Origin: an uncultured Pirellulaceae bacterium
Lineage (GTDB): Bacteria; Planctomycetota; Planctomycetia; Pirellulales; Pirellulaceae
Assembly: GCA_937967505.1 (NCBI GenBank)
Contig: CALCJM010000064.1
Coordinates: forward strand, 1-64,000
Reading direction: 5' to 3'
Length of the DNA stretch: 64,000 nt
The notes under the pieces: generated by a model
Seen by the model: only the letters and a program-made list of their open reading frames with translations
The model's database searches: none
Told to the model about the DNA's origin: nothing
In this document: piece after piece, positions 55,727-64,000 of the stretch
How the letters are laid out: every line of letters begins with the position of its first letter
Position numbering within the stretch: position 1 is the stretch's first letter
Position numbers and translations under genes: made by a program

Positions 55727-56645
55727 TCATAAGATCATACTGGACTGAGATCGCCAATCAAAGCAAGTTTTCTCGTTTTCCAAGAGCATTTTCTGCACAA
55801 CTGGTGGAAGCGGTGCGTGAGGACTTTCGCCCGCGCGTTCCGATAGCCGTACGCCATTGCCGGTAAGCCATGGAACAAAACAGACCTTCGGTGGTAAGCC
55901 CTCTGTCATGGCGGTGGCCTGCTGGCTTTTTGAAACTTGGATTGCCGGACGCATGTTGACTGCTGCCACGCTAGTCGCCCGGGGCAATCGACTTGGTGCT
56001 GCCGCTTCCAAGAGCGTATCACCACAGCATGGGCATGCGCCCCGGGCCGCGCCCAGCACTGACTCAATCCACTCGAGCAACCAGTCAACCTGCGGTTCTT
56101 CTTTGACCAGATCGTTCGCGCCGAGTATCGTACGAATGGTTTCTAAATAGCGGACGCCTGTACCGATTGGCCAAAAAGCCGTAGTGCCGGATCCGCATCA
56201 TGCCCGTGGGCAGCACGTGCCGCAGGAAGCGTTTGATTAACTCTTCTGCGGACAGATCATCTTCTTACGGCGATCACCGTCCCGCCGATCGCGAAAGCTG
56301 AGTGTTACCTGACCCCCGGCCAACTTTAACAACCGGCTATTGGTCGGCGCGACACGATGCGGGCAGCGGCTGAGATAGTCCAGCAGCTTGCGAGGCCCCG
56401 CGAAGGGCGCTTTGGAGACCACCCACGGTTTTTTAAACAAACGATTGACAAACTGTTTCGTGGTCTTGGAGGTGGTACGTTCGGCAAATGACGACGGTAA
56501 GCTGATCTCCGATTGGACGCATAGACGCTTGAACCCAGTCAGGAACTTGTCGCAGAAAATTGCGCTAAGGTCTCGGACAGGGAACAGGAACTTGTTGCCA
56601 CCAGCCACCCAAGCGTGGCTGCGGGACCTTTTCCCGTCGCCAATT
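55727..56645 (-). pseudogene. IS91/IS801-type transposase remnant in three frames
   Basis: On the minus strand three frames join into one IS91-like C-terminal half. The first (56237-56645) reads KIGDGKRSRSHAWVAGGNKFLFPV, then LLDYLSRCPHRVAPTN and FRDRRDGDRRKKM. A second frame continues LIKRFLRHVLPTGMMRIRHYGFLANR. A third continues RYLETIRTILGANDLVK and LEWIESVLGAARGACPCCG. At least two frameshifts separate them. The catalytic Tyr half is missing. IS91-type elements move by rolling-circle replication. Confidence 0.82.
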
Positions 56646-56671
56646 TTCTGAGTGCTCCGATTTACGGATTG

Positions 56672-57220
56672 TCATTTAGCCGGTTTTCGCGAGTACGTTT
56701 CAATCCACCATGTTAACGTGTCAGCGCTGCCTTGCCGGTCAGGCGGCACGTAGCCAGGGGAAGCGATTATCGGATCATCTGTGAAATCGCCGGAGTTGAC
56801 GATGCGCCAATGCAGTTCAAATTTGTCACCATTCATCTTCAGTTTACAGTCCGCACGCTGCATGTCACCCGGATCGTGGATGTCTTCATGATGCCACGCT
56901 TCGCATTCGATCCCGTCTTTGGTCTTGCGAGTACGGCACAGACGTAGTTCACGCACCAGCATACCAGACACAAATCGAACAACGTGTCCACTGACTGAAA
57001 TGTCCGGGCCCCCGGATATCGTTGCGCCTTCGAGCTGAGGGTCAAAGATGCGCTCTTCCAGTGCCCAGTCGCCCTGATACGGAACGAATAGAGGATCATT
57101 GGATGGGCCGCCAAAAACGCGGCCTGTCGGTGCGTTACTGAGTCCGTCTTGCGCTGTGTCACGCAAACAACCCACGACGGCAATCATAACGGCAGCAATG
57201 GTGAGGGCGCGAAGTTGCAT
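56672..57220 (-). CDS. hypothetical lipoprotein
   Basis: 182 residues. MQLRALTIAAVMIAVVGC is a lipoprotein signal with its Cys in VVGC. The mature part is not recognised. It is beta-like with many charged residues and a Trp/His-rich segment (IECEAWHHEDIHD). A diverged box shared with the 51382 gene lies 22 bp upstream of the start. The gene is among the small orphans of this stretch, next to the IS91 remnant. Confidence 0.62.
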   Translation of the reverse strand: MQLRALTIAAVMIAVVGCLRDTAQDGLSNAPTGRVFGGPSNDPLFVPYQGDWALEERIFDPQLEGATISGGPDISVSGHVVRFVSGMLVRELRLCRTRKTKDGIECEAWHHEDIHDPGDMQRADCKLKMNGDKFELHWRIVNSGDFTDDPIIASPGYVPPDRQGSADTLTWWIETYSRKPAK

Positions 57221-57290
57221 TAGGTTTTCGTTAAGCCAAATAACAAATTTTGATCTATCCGAGTGTCTTTAGACAACTTCGGAATTGGGT

Positions 57291-57473
57291 TCAAGTTGGC
57301 AAGACACACGGATAGGTCGTGCGCCCGTCTTTGTCGTCGCTTACGACTAATTTCAACGACATGGTAACCGATTCAGGAGAAGGTTGCCAGCTTTTTCCAC
57401 CATCAACGGAGACCTTGAACAGGTCGTTTGTTCTGCCGTTTTTCGAGGTAGAACTACGAATCGTATTGCGATT
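57291..57473 (-). pseudogene. gene-end remnant Y with an Asp-box, paralogous to remnant X
   Basis: An open 61-codon frame without an ATG reads KNGRTNDLFKVSVDGGKSWQ, then SVTMSLKLVVSDDKDGRTTY, and ends LPT-stop. SVDGGKSW fits the Asp-box (S-x-D-x-G-x-x-W) of BNR-type beta-propellers. The stop lies inside an imperfect hairpin: GATCTATCCGAGTGTCTT at 57252 pairs with AAGACACACGGATAGGTC ending at 57318. The DNA aligns with remnant X near 50400. It overlaps the end of the adjacent gene by 20 bp. Confidence 0.48.
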
Positions 57474-58002
57474 TCAGTTCGGTTACGTTCGCAGGAACGT
57501 ATATGCACGAGTAACGGTTGAGAACGCGTTTGACTTTGTCTCCCGCCAGTTCGATTCGTGAAAGCAGCATTTTAGCACAGTATGGATTTCCGGATTCTCC
57601 GAGAACTCCTGAAATCGTGCCCAGCCGATAATCCGCGACCCGAGCACTTCCGTGATTGAAGAAAACAATTGTCAGAGGAGCTTTGTTTCGCGATGAGAGA
57701 AACTCGCAGAACACATTTCCGTTCCCCACGGAGACGCGCCCACGCCGCTCGCCTTGTCGAATGTGTGATGAATGAAAAATACAGGTCAAGCCGCCCCAAA
57801 AAGTACGTCGAATCTCCAATGAAACACCAAGAGGCTCGGTTGATGTACGCATTCGGTAGAGATACCACTTCCCCAAAATGTCCTGATTCTCACGCATGTG
57901 TTTTGCAGCATGAAGAGACCGCAATACCAAACGTGGGAGGAATACGATGAACGCTGCGGTGAGACTCGCGCAAACGCCAAGAAGGAAATCCTGGTTGATC
58001 AT
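57454..58002 (-). CDS. hypothetical protein: one membrane helix plus beta-rich domain
   Basis: 182 residues, not recognised. An N-terminal helix (FLLGVCASLTAAFIVFLPRLVL) is followed by a short helix and a beta-rich domain: ILGKWYLYRM, VSLEIRRTFWGGLTCIF, GRVSVGNGNVFCEFL, LTIVFFN and DYRLGTISGVLGESGN. The layout of a membrane anchor plus a small beta-barrel recalls effector domains of some CBASS systems (S-2TMbeta/Cap15). Only one helix is clear, and no nucleotide cyclase lies nearby, so that is a weak analogy. It is in the decayed accessory stretch. Confidence 0.55.
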   Translation of the reverse strand: MINQDFLLGVCASLTAAFIVFLPRLVLRSLHAAKHMRENQDILGKWYLYRMRTSTEPLGVSLEIRRTFWGGLTCIFHSSHIRQGERRGRVSVGNGNVFCEFLSSRNKAPLTIVFFNHGSARVADYRLGTISGVLGESGNPYCAKMLLSRIELAGDKVKRVLNRYSCIYVPANVTELKSQYDS

Positions 58003-58109
58003 CGTATTATCAAGGAGCCGTCAAGTATATTACAGTTACTGGAATTCTTCAGCAGAACCGGATTGCTTATCGGTGAAGGAATCTGCGATAAGACGAGTTT
58101 CGGCCACTT

Positions 58110-58212
58110 AGGCGACTGGCAGTTAGAAATTTACCATCCGTTGGCGACGCTGCCAGCGTCGGAGCGAAGCTGGCAGCATCGCCAACGGTAAGCTTTCAAC
58201 TGCCAAGCGCCT
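58110..58212. repeat. 103-bp palindromic dispersed element, copy D
   Basis: This is the best-kept copy: AGGCGACTGGCAGTTAG, the centre GTTGGCGACGCTGCCAGCGTC, a loop around GGAGCGAA, GCTGGCAGCATCGCCAAC, then CAACTGCCAAGCGCCT. The two halves form a ~46-bp near-perfect hairpin. It lies ~108 bp upstream of the membrane/beta protein start. Confidence 0.9.
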
Positions 58213-58344
58213 TATCGCCGGGGCTGTGTCAGTTTCTCTGATGCTGATCGCCGTGTCAAGCAAACTGACGAACCGGAAGATAGACGCTCTGGCGGAAGTG
58301 CGGCTGCGTCCGGGGCTGCCGCAACAAACGTAACAACAATCGCG

Positions 58345-58515
58345 TTACTTCTTTGCCTCTTCTTTTGACATTTGCCCGTGCTCGGCAAGCACACCATTCA
58401 AAGCCTTGTCCACGCCATTCACCATTCGGCTTGCGTTGCTGCATATAAAAAGCACTCGCCGATCTACCACCGTTTGAAAATCTCAGCCACGTTTTCTCCC
58501 ATCCGGCCCCGAACA
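58345..58515 (-). pseudogene. decayed tandem duplicate of the 3' end of the Fe-S/FAD reductase gene
   Basis: Directly after the reductase stop the same strand encodes, in broken frames, a copy of its last ~55 codons. RMGENVAEIFKRW corresponds to RMRENGAEIFKWL, and AEHGQMSKEEAKK-stop corresponds to AEHGQMSEDEAKN. At least one internal stop and frameshifts are present. The copy ends at a TAA before the C-terminal ENRYCRDVY. It is a tandem paralogue reduced to its end, or a partial duplication. Confidence 0.8.
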
Positions 58516-58527
58516 GGCAGAGAAAAT

Positions 58528-60126
58528 TTAATAAACGTCCCGACAATAGCGGTTTTCCGCGCTCAGATTCTTCACGTAATTCTTGGCTTCGTCTTCGGAC
58601 ATTTGCCCGTGTTCGGCAATCACATCGTGCAGTGCCTTGTCGACATCCTTGGCCATTCGACTGGCGTCGCCGCACACATAGAAATGCCCGCCGGCCTGAA
58701 GCCACTTGAAAATCTCGGCTCCGTTTTCCCGCATCCGGTCCTGTACGTAGATCTTGTGCGCTTGATCGCGACTGAAAGCGGTGTCCAGACGGGTTAACAA
58801 GCCATTCTCCTGGTACTCGGTCAGTTGATCGGCGTAAAGAAAATCTGTTTCCGATTTTTGATCACCGAAGAACAGCCAGTTATCGCCTTTGGCTCCAACG
58901 GCCTCACGCTCCTGAAGAAAGGAAACAAAGGGAGCGATTCCCGTTCCCGGCCCCACCATAATCATCGGCGTGTCGCCCGATTGGGGAACCGTAAATCCAT
59001 GAGCCGCTTGCACAAATACCCGCACTTCGGAATCAGGAGCGACGCGATCGGAAAACATCGTTGATGCCACGCCCTTGCGTATGCGTCCGTTTTTCTCATA
59101 AGCCACCCGGCCCACCGTCAGGTGCACTTGGCCTTGATGCCGCCGTAATGAACTGGCGATCGAATACAAACGCGCGTTGAGATCCGGCAATGCTTCCACC
59201 AGATCCGTGTCGGCCAAAATTTTCTGGTCGGCCATCGCCAACACGTCCAGTACATCGACCTCATCCAGTTGATCGTCGTCCGCCGCAAGTTTTTCAAAAG
59301 AGTTCTTCAACGCCCCTGAACTGCGTTCGATCAAAGCTTCCATCAGTTCATCAGTGGCGGTGGACAGGTCTTTGACCATCAGCGATTCGCGTGTGCGGTC
59401 AACCTGACCGTTGGTGTGACAGCAACCAAGCACCTCGTCCACCAGCTCCGGGCAGTTGGTCGGGTAGACCCCCAAGGCGTCACCCACATCGTAGGACAAA
59501 TCACTGCTCGACAGATCGATTTCGACATGGCGCACGTCTTTGGCGGAACCGTCCCCCGTTAGCTTGACCGATTTAATCAGTTTGGCCGGGTATGGATTCT
59601 TCCGGGAATATCCGGCTTCATCAGTTGTCGTTGCCGTTGCACCGGCCGAACTTGGTTTTGCCGAAGCACCAGCACTTACCTCCTTGACCAATTTTTTCAG
59701 CATCCGGGCCGTTTCTTTTCCGCCGGGCGAGCACAACGTTAGATTGGATTCTTCACCGGTAGCGATCGCCTCGGCATAAGTCTGACAAAGGTAGCCGCAA
59801 GATCCACAGTCCAGCTGAGCCATGGCGGCCATCAGTTTTCGGTCGTGCGGGCGATCTTTGGCCAGTTCCATCCGCTGGTCGATTTCGATCGCGTCATCGT
59901 GCCACGGGAAGTCCTCTTCCTCTTCGACTTCCGGTTCAGCGACAAGCCCCGCGACGCCACCGGCCAGCCCTGTATTGCCCGCTGCAATGCCGGCAACTTC
60001 CTCGATTCCGGTCAAGCCAGCAAAGAAACCGTTCAGCCACGCGCGCTGTTCGCCATCGAACGGAGCCGTTTCCGGAATAAATGAAATCGCACCAAGTAGC
60101 TCTTTCGTGTTCATTACTTTATTCAT
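58528..60126 (-). CDS. Fe-S/FAD/NAD(P)H reductase (CysJ-like without the FMN domain)
   Basis: 532 residues. After an N-terminal CysJ-like helix (EQRAWLNGFFAGL) and an acidic linker comes a 4-Cys iron-sulfur module: LDCGSCGYLCQTYAEAI and LTLCSPGGKE. The FAD-binding CysJ domain follows (HVEIDLSSSDLSYDVGDALGVYP, ARLYSIASSL). The NAD(P)H domain comes last (PMIMVGPGTGIAPFVSFLQER, DRMRENGAEIF) and ends RYCRDVY. The flavodoxin/FMN domain of CysJ is absent. It probably feeds electrons from NAD(P)H to the adjacent nitrite and nitrate reductases. The start is ATG with AGGTGA upstream. Confidence 0.9.
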   Translation of the reverse strand: MNKVMNTKELLGAISFIPETAPFDGEQRAWLNGFFAGLTGIEEVAGIAAGNTGLAGGVAGLVAEPEVEEEEDFPWHDDAIEIDQRMELAKDRPHDRKLMAAMAQLDCGSCGYLCQTYAEAIATGEESNLTLCSPGGKETARMLKKLVKEVSAGASAKPSSAGATATTTDEAGYSRKNPYPAKLIKSVKLTGDGSAKDVRHVEIDLSSSDLSYDVGDALGVYPTNCPELVDEVLGCCHTNGQVDRTRESLMVKDLSTATDELMEALIERSSGALKNSFEKLAADDDQLDEVDVLDVLAMADQKILADTDLVEALPDLNARLYSIASSLRRHQGQVHLTVGRVAYEKNGRIRKGVASTMFSDRVAPDSEVRVFVQAAHGFTVPQSGDTPMIMVGPGTGIAPFVSFLQEREAVGAKGDNWLFFGDQKSETDFLYADQLTEYQENGLLTRLDTAFSRDQAHKIYVQDRMRENGAEIFKWLQAGGHFYVCGDASRMAKDVDKALHDVIAEHGQMSEDEAKNYVKNLSAENRYCRDVY

Positions 60127-60206
60127 GGCGTCACCTAGGTTTATTTCCGTGTATCAAAGTTTGTTTTGTATTCTGTCGTATTGTTATTGTGTTCGGTGGT
60201 GGGCCT

Positions 60207-62048
60207 TCAAGAGGCGTTGCCCCACGACTGCAATTGCTCATCCGAACAGCGCGATGCGAACTGTACAAAGCTCTCCTGCGCGTCCTGTCGGTTGTCCAAG
60301 TAGGCCGTCAGCACGCGTTCCACCAGTGGCGGCACATCTTCGAAGGCCACTGCGTCGAACAGTTGCCGGGCAATCGCACCACGGGCTCCGTACCCGCCAC
60401 CGATAAAGACGTGATAGCCATCCACCATATCCTCGCCTTGGGTGACGGCTGTCCCCATCAATCCGATGTCTCCGATGTAGTGCTGGGCACACGAATGGTG
60501 ACAGCCGGTGACATGGATGTTTAATGGCTGATCCAGATCGACGGTGTCTTCGATGTGTTTGGCCAGAATCAAAGCCTGTCCTTTGGTGTCCGCGCCGGCG
60601 TACTTGCAACCTTTGCTGCCGGTGCAGGCGACCAGTCCGGCCCGGGCGCTGCTGGCCGACCACTCGAGACCGATGGCTTCAATCTCTTTTTTGACGGCGT
60701 CCACATCCGCGTCGTCGATGAAGGGAATCAACAGATTCTGCCAGACGGTCAGTCGAACAAACCGGTCGCCGTATTTGTCTGCGATGTCGGAAAGTGAACG
60801 CAGTTGGGCGCTGGTAATACGTCCCACCGGAACAATCACGCCGACGTACTGCTTGCCGGGCTGGATTTGCGGGTGAAAGCCGACGTGAGCGAAGCGGTTT
60901 TCGGCCTCCTTGAAAGAAAGTTTGTCATTTTCCATTCGCAGCAGCGGTTGACCGTATTCCTTTTCGACCTCAGCAATGAATTTTTCAAATCCCCACGCAT
61001 CCAACAAATACTTCAATCGGGCTTTTTTGCGGTCGGTGCGATCGCCGGCGCGGATAAACACCCGCAGGATCGCGGCCGAGACGCGGCAGCATTCTTTGGG
61101 GGGAACAAGCACGGTGGTTGGACGGGCAAAGTCCTTATGTCCGGTGATGCCGCCCAGTCCTAGGCGAAAGTAGACGCCGGCAGGAATCTGTTCAGTCGCA
61201 ATCTCTTCGGTGACATTGACTGCGAAGTACCCCACGTCGTTAGTGTCCGAAAGTGGTGACGTCGTCCCGGCGCCATCAAACGAAATATTGAACTTTCGGG
61301 GTAACCCGTACAGGTCACGGTTGTTGATCAGGTGCCAGTGTTGATCCTCGGCCAGTGGCAGTGTTTCAATAAGTTCTTCGGTATCGAAACCACTGGTGGC
61401 GCCGGAGGTGACGTTGCGGACGTTGTCGGCACCAGCGCCCTGATTGACGATGCCCAACCGACGCAGCCCCATCAGGACGTCCATGCCGTGTTTTGCGGGG
61501 ATCTCGCGCAGTTGAAAATTGGCTCTTGTTGTCACATCAGCGTAACCACCGGCGAAATTATCAGCCACATCGGCAATCCCGCGCACTTGAGATGTCGTCA
61601 AATGCCCACCAGGCACACGCATGCGGCACATGTAGGCATTTTGAGCGGGAGCGACATAGAACAATCCGTGGGCCTTGGTCAAAAAGTTATCCGTTCCCTT
61701 GGGAAACTCATCCGCCTGGCAACGCTTGTCGATCTCATCCCACATTTCCAGCGAGTTTTTTTCGCGTTTGGCCTTTTCCTCGTTGCACAGTTTTTTGCCC
61801 TCGGCATCGTGGCGGGCAAATGCATCAAAATGCCCCTGATCAGGCCCCGCGAAAGTGACACCGGCAGGGCCGACGGTAACTGACGCAGAATTTCCTGCGT
61901 GGCGCGCACTGTCGGAGATCACTGGCAACCTGCGCACGGTGCGCGCGACATCTGCGCCCATTGTGAACCCCTGCAAAAAATTCTTCTGTTCATCAGAGAA
62001 ACCTTTGCTTCCGGATACTTCATTCGAATCAGGATCATTGGTGCTCAT
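60207..62048 (-). CDS. nirA: siroheme nitrite (or sulfite) reductase, ferredoxin type
   Basis: About 613 residues from the ATG at 62048 (MSTNDPDSNEVS). Two half-repeats of the nitrite/sulfite reductase fold are present. The 4Fe-4S/siroheme Cys are in CTGSKGCKYAGAD (C-x5-C) and GCHHSCAQHYIGDIG (C-x3-C). Substrate-pocket segments such as RANFQLREIPAKH and VRLTVWQNLLIPFI are visible. It carries an N-terminal FSDEQKNFLQGFTMG motif similar to the reductase's CysJ-like helix. Between nitrate reductase and the reductase gene, it should reduce nitrite to ammonium. Sulfite reduction is the alternative for the fold. Intergenic gaps are 68 and 80 bp, consistent with one operon. Confidence 0.9.
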   Translation of the reverse strand: MSTNDPDSNEVSGSKGFSDEQKNFLQGFTMGADVARTVRRLPVISDSARHAGNSASVTVGPAGVTFAGPDQGHFDAFARHDAEGKKLCNEEKAKREKNSLEMWDEIDKRCQADEFPKGTDNFLTKAHGLFYVAPAQNAYMCRMRVPGGHLTTSQVRGIADVADNFAGGYADVTTRANFQLREIPAKHGMDVLMGLRRLGIVNQGAGADNVRNVTSGATSGFDTEELIETLPLAEDQHWHLINNRDLYGLPRKFNISFDGAGTTSPLSDTNDVGYFAVNVTEEIATEQIPAGVYFRLGLGGITGHKDFARPTTVLVPPKECCRVSAAILRVFIRAGDRTDRKKARLKYLLDAWGFEKFIAEVEKEYGQPLLRMENDKLSFKEAENRFAHVGFHPQIQPGKQYVGVIVPVGRITSAQLRSLSDIADKYGDRFVRLTVWQNLLIPFIDDADVDAVKKEIEAIGLEWSASSARAGLVACTGSKGCKYAGADTKGQALILAKHIEDTVDLDQPLNIHVTGCHHSCAQHYIGDIGLMGTAVTQGEDMVDGYHVFIGGGYGARGAIARQLFDAVAFEDVPPLVERVLTAYLDNRQDAQESFVQFASRCSDEQLQSWGNAS

Positions 62049-62116
62049 TGGATAGTCTCGTGGCAAAACAATGGTGGTGGGTTGGTGGAAAAAGTCCGCG
62101 GAATCGGTCGGTCTGG

Positions 62117-64000
62117 TTAGACTTCAATTTTGGCCGCACAGTCTTTGTAGGAAGGCTGTTTCGACCAGGGGTCAAAATGCGCCATCGTTAACTGGTTGAC
62201 TTCGACATAGTGCATGGGCATAAACAGTTGTTTTTGGTTTACGGTTGGCGTAATAAATGCGTTTGCCGTCACGCTTCCGCGCGCGGTCAAAACGGTCACC
62301 TTTTGGTCGGGAGCGATCCCCATTTCGGCAGCATCCAAAGGGTGGATCTCGACGTAAACTTCTGCGGGATACAGCTTGCGAAGCACGGAGGATTTTCCGG
62401 TGCGTGTTTGTGTATGCCACTGCGCTGCGGTTCCGCGCCCGGTCATCAATAGAAACGGCCATTGGTCGCTAGTGGGTTCGGGCATCGGTTGGGGGGCATC
62501 GTAGATAAATCGCGCTTTGCCATCCTTGTGGAAAAAACGTCCGTCAGCAAACAGTCGGCGTTGCTGACCGGTGTCCGGATTGTCTTGCGGATAGGGCCAC
62601 TGGATGCCACCGTGTTCATCCAGCATTCGATAGCTCTCGATGCCGGTAATGTCGCAGGGTTGCCCGGCGGTCAACTGTTTCAGCAATTGAAAGGCGGCCT
62701 CCGGATCCGTCCATCTCTCAAACATCTGGCCGCAGCCCCAGTAGTTTGCGACCAGTTGAAAGATGGAGAAATCAGCCAGCGCTTGGCCAGGGGCTCGTGA
62801 GACTTTTTTCAACAGACCAATGCGACGTTCGGAATTGATAAAGGTGCCCTCTTTCTCACCCCACCCGGCTGCCGGCAGGTACAAATCGCAGTGGGCGACG
62901 GTTTCGGTGGAATGATACATGTCCTGCACAACTAGGAAGTCCAGCTTGTCCAGTAACCTTCGGCATTCGGATTGGTGAATCCAGCTGTGCGCCATATTGG
63001 TTCCCAGCACCCAAAGACCGCGAATTCTTCCCTCGGCGATGCCTGCCATGATTTTGTCGTATGTATCGCCGGTCTCCTGCGGGATTGTTGATTCCTCAAT
63101 CCCCAGAACCGCCGCGACTTTGCGGCGATGTTCCGGATGGTCGAACGAATGCGCGCCCAACAGATTGGTTGTGTTACTGAACAGACGCGATCCCATGGCA
63201 TTGCACTGCCCCGTGATCGAATTTGCACCGGTGCCCGGCCGGCCAATATTGCCGGTCATCAACGCCAGATTGATAATCGCCTGTGCGGCGCGCGTCCCTT
63301 CGTAGCTCTGGTTGATGCCCATCGTCCACCAGAAGGAAACACGCTTACCGGCCGCGATTTTATCGGCGACGCGATGTAGTTGTGCCGTGCTGATGCCGCT
63401 GACCCGGGAGACGACCTCCGGTGTCCATGTTTTGACGTGAGATTGATAGCCTTCGAAATCGCTGGTGCTCTGGTCAATGAACCGCTGGTCAATCGCGCCT
63501 TTTGAAATCAATAGATTGGCGATCCCGTACAGCAATGCTAGGTCGCTTTTGGGGGCCAGTGCCACATGTTCGGTCGCGGCGTCAGCCGTTTCCGTGCAAC
63601 GCGGGTCCAGCACAATGATCTCCGGGTTGTTTTTATTTCGCAGCACGCGCTGCCACATGATGGGATGGGCGATGCACAGGTTCGAACCAACCAACACCAG
63701 CACATCGGATTGCTCGAAGTCATCATAGGTGTAGGGAGGCGCATCAAAACCAAAAGATTGCTTATAGGCCGTCACGGCTGTCGCCATGCACTGACGCGTG
63801 TTCCCGTCGCCATGCACCATGCCCATGCCGAATTTGGCCAACGCCCCTAGGAAAGCCAGTTCTTCGCTGGGCAATTGCCCGGTGCCCAGAAAAGCGACAG
63901 AATCCTTGCCATGTTTTTGCTGAATTGATTTAAAGGAATCGCAAAATGTTTCCATGGCAGCCTGCCAAGAAGCAGGCTGTAGTTTTCCGTTGGTGCGAAT
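62117..64000 (-). CDS. assimilatory nitrate reductase catalytic subunit, cut by the right window edge
   Basis: About 627 residues are visible, and the frame stays open past the ORF-track start to base 64000 ([15 protein letters not shown]), so the N-terminus with its Fe-S site lies outside. Molybdopterin oxidoreductase motifs include [85 protein letters not shown] and [27 protein letters not shown] is typical of NasA/NarB and NapA-like enzymes. There is no visible Fe-S or FAD fusion at the C-terminus. It is the first visible gene of the nitrate operon. Confidence 0.93.
   Translation of the reverse strand: MRTNGKLQPASWQAAMETFCDSFKSIQQKHGKDSVAFLGTGQLPSEELAFLGALAKFGMGMVHGDGNTRQCMATAVTAYKQSFGFDAPPYTYDDFEQSDVLVLVGSNLCIAHPIMWQRVLRNKNNPEIIVLDPRCTETADAATEHVALAPKSDLALLYGIANLLISKGAIDQRFIDQSTSDFEGYQSHVKTWTPEVVSRVSGISTAQLHRVADKIAAGKRVSFWWTMGINQSYEGTRAAQAIINLALMTGNIGRPGTGANSITGQCNAMGSRLFSNTTNLLGAHSFDHPEHRRKVAAVLGIEESTIPQETGDTYDKIMAGIAEGRIRGLWVLGTNMAHSWIHQSECRRLLDKLDFLVVQDMYHSTETVAHCDLYLPAAGWGEKEGTFINSERRIGLLKKVSRAPGQALADFSIFQLVANYWGCGQMFERWTDPEAAFQLLKQLTAGQPCDITGIESYRMLDEHGGIQWPYPQDNPDTGQQRRLFADGRFFHKDGKARFIYDAPQPMPEPTSDQWPFLLMTGRGTAAQWHTQTRTGKSSVLRKLYPAEVYVEIHPLDAAEMGIAPDQKVTVLTARGSVTANAFITPTVNQKQLFMPMHYVEVNQLTMAHFDPWSKQPSYKDCAAKIEV

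Noticed and set aside
58256-58705. 149-residue minus ORF spanning the reductase end and downstream
   Set aside because: It is out of frame with the reductase; the matching frames show a decayed duplicate instead.

Overview
The window looks like chromosomal DNA of a planctomycete, most likely of the Pirellulales type. The evidence is the DUF1592-type cytochrome-like protein followed by a DUF1552 protein, a two-domain DUF1080 protein, two PEP-CTERM secreted proteins, a DUF1844 protein, an HU protein with a basic tail, weak or absent Shine-Dalgarno sites at many genes, and Gram-negative envelope genes (kdsB, a Wza-type exporter).

Layout. 1-5 kb is accessory: an ISL3 transposase, a DUF2141 secreted protein, five copies of one TetR-style dyad in 0.9 kb, a flavodoxin-fold oxidoreductase fusion, a SnoaL-like protein and an integrase fragment that ends 61 bp from the 3' end of a tRNA-Ser(CGA) gene. 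5-12 kb holds DUF1294, a PEP-CTERM protein with a P-domain, a ketoacyl-synthase homologue in which all three catalytic residues appear replaced, a GNAT protein, a small LigD-phosphoesterase-like protein and a CPBP protease. 12-18.3 kb is a one-strand sugar-acid catabolic cluster (uxaC, SDR, Ldh_2, 2-hydroxyacid dehydrogenase, glycerate 2-kinase). 18.4-31 kb holds secreted or membrane proteins, two peptidases (M20, M3), and a TPR protein ahead of a polysaccharide export protein. 31-45 kb is mostly core: OxyR, DUF1844, pyrG, kdsB, epmA, selA, selB and HU. 45.7-49.6 kb is the DUF1592/DUF1552 pair.

49.9-58.5 kb is a second accessory, decayed region. It has small, mostly minus-strand orphan genes, IS110 and IS91 remnants, paralogous gene-end remnants, and three of the four copies of a 103-bp palindromic element. 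58.5-64 kb is an assimilatory nitrate operon read leftwards: molybdopterin nitrate reductase (running off the right edge), siroheme nitrite reductase, and an Fe-S/FAD/NAD(P)H reductase. The reductase is followed by a decayed duplicate of its own 3' end.

How the genes work together. The uxaC cluster should isomerise and reduce hexuronates and handle 2-hydroxy acids and glycerate. The nitrate operon should reduce nitrate to ammonium with electrons from NAD(P)H. selA and selB supply selenocysteine decoding, although no tRNA-Sec was found here. kdsB fits LPS-type envelope synthesis, with pyrG possibly contributing CTP. All calls come from reading the sequence and from family knowledge; no database search was run.
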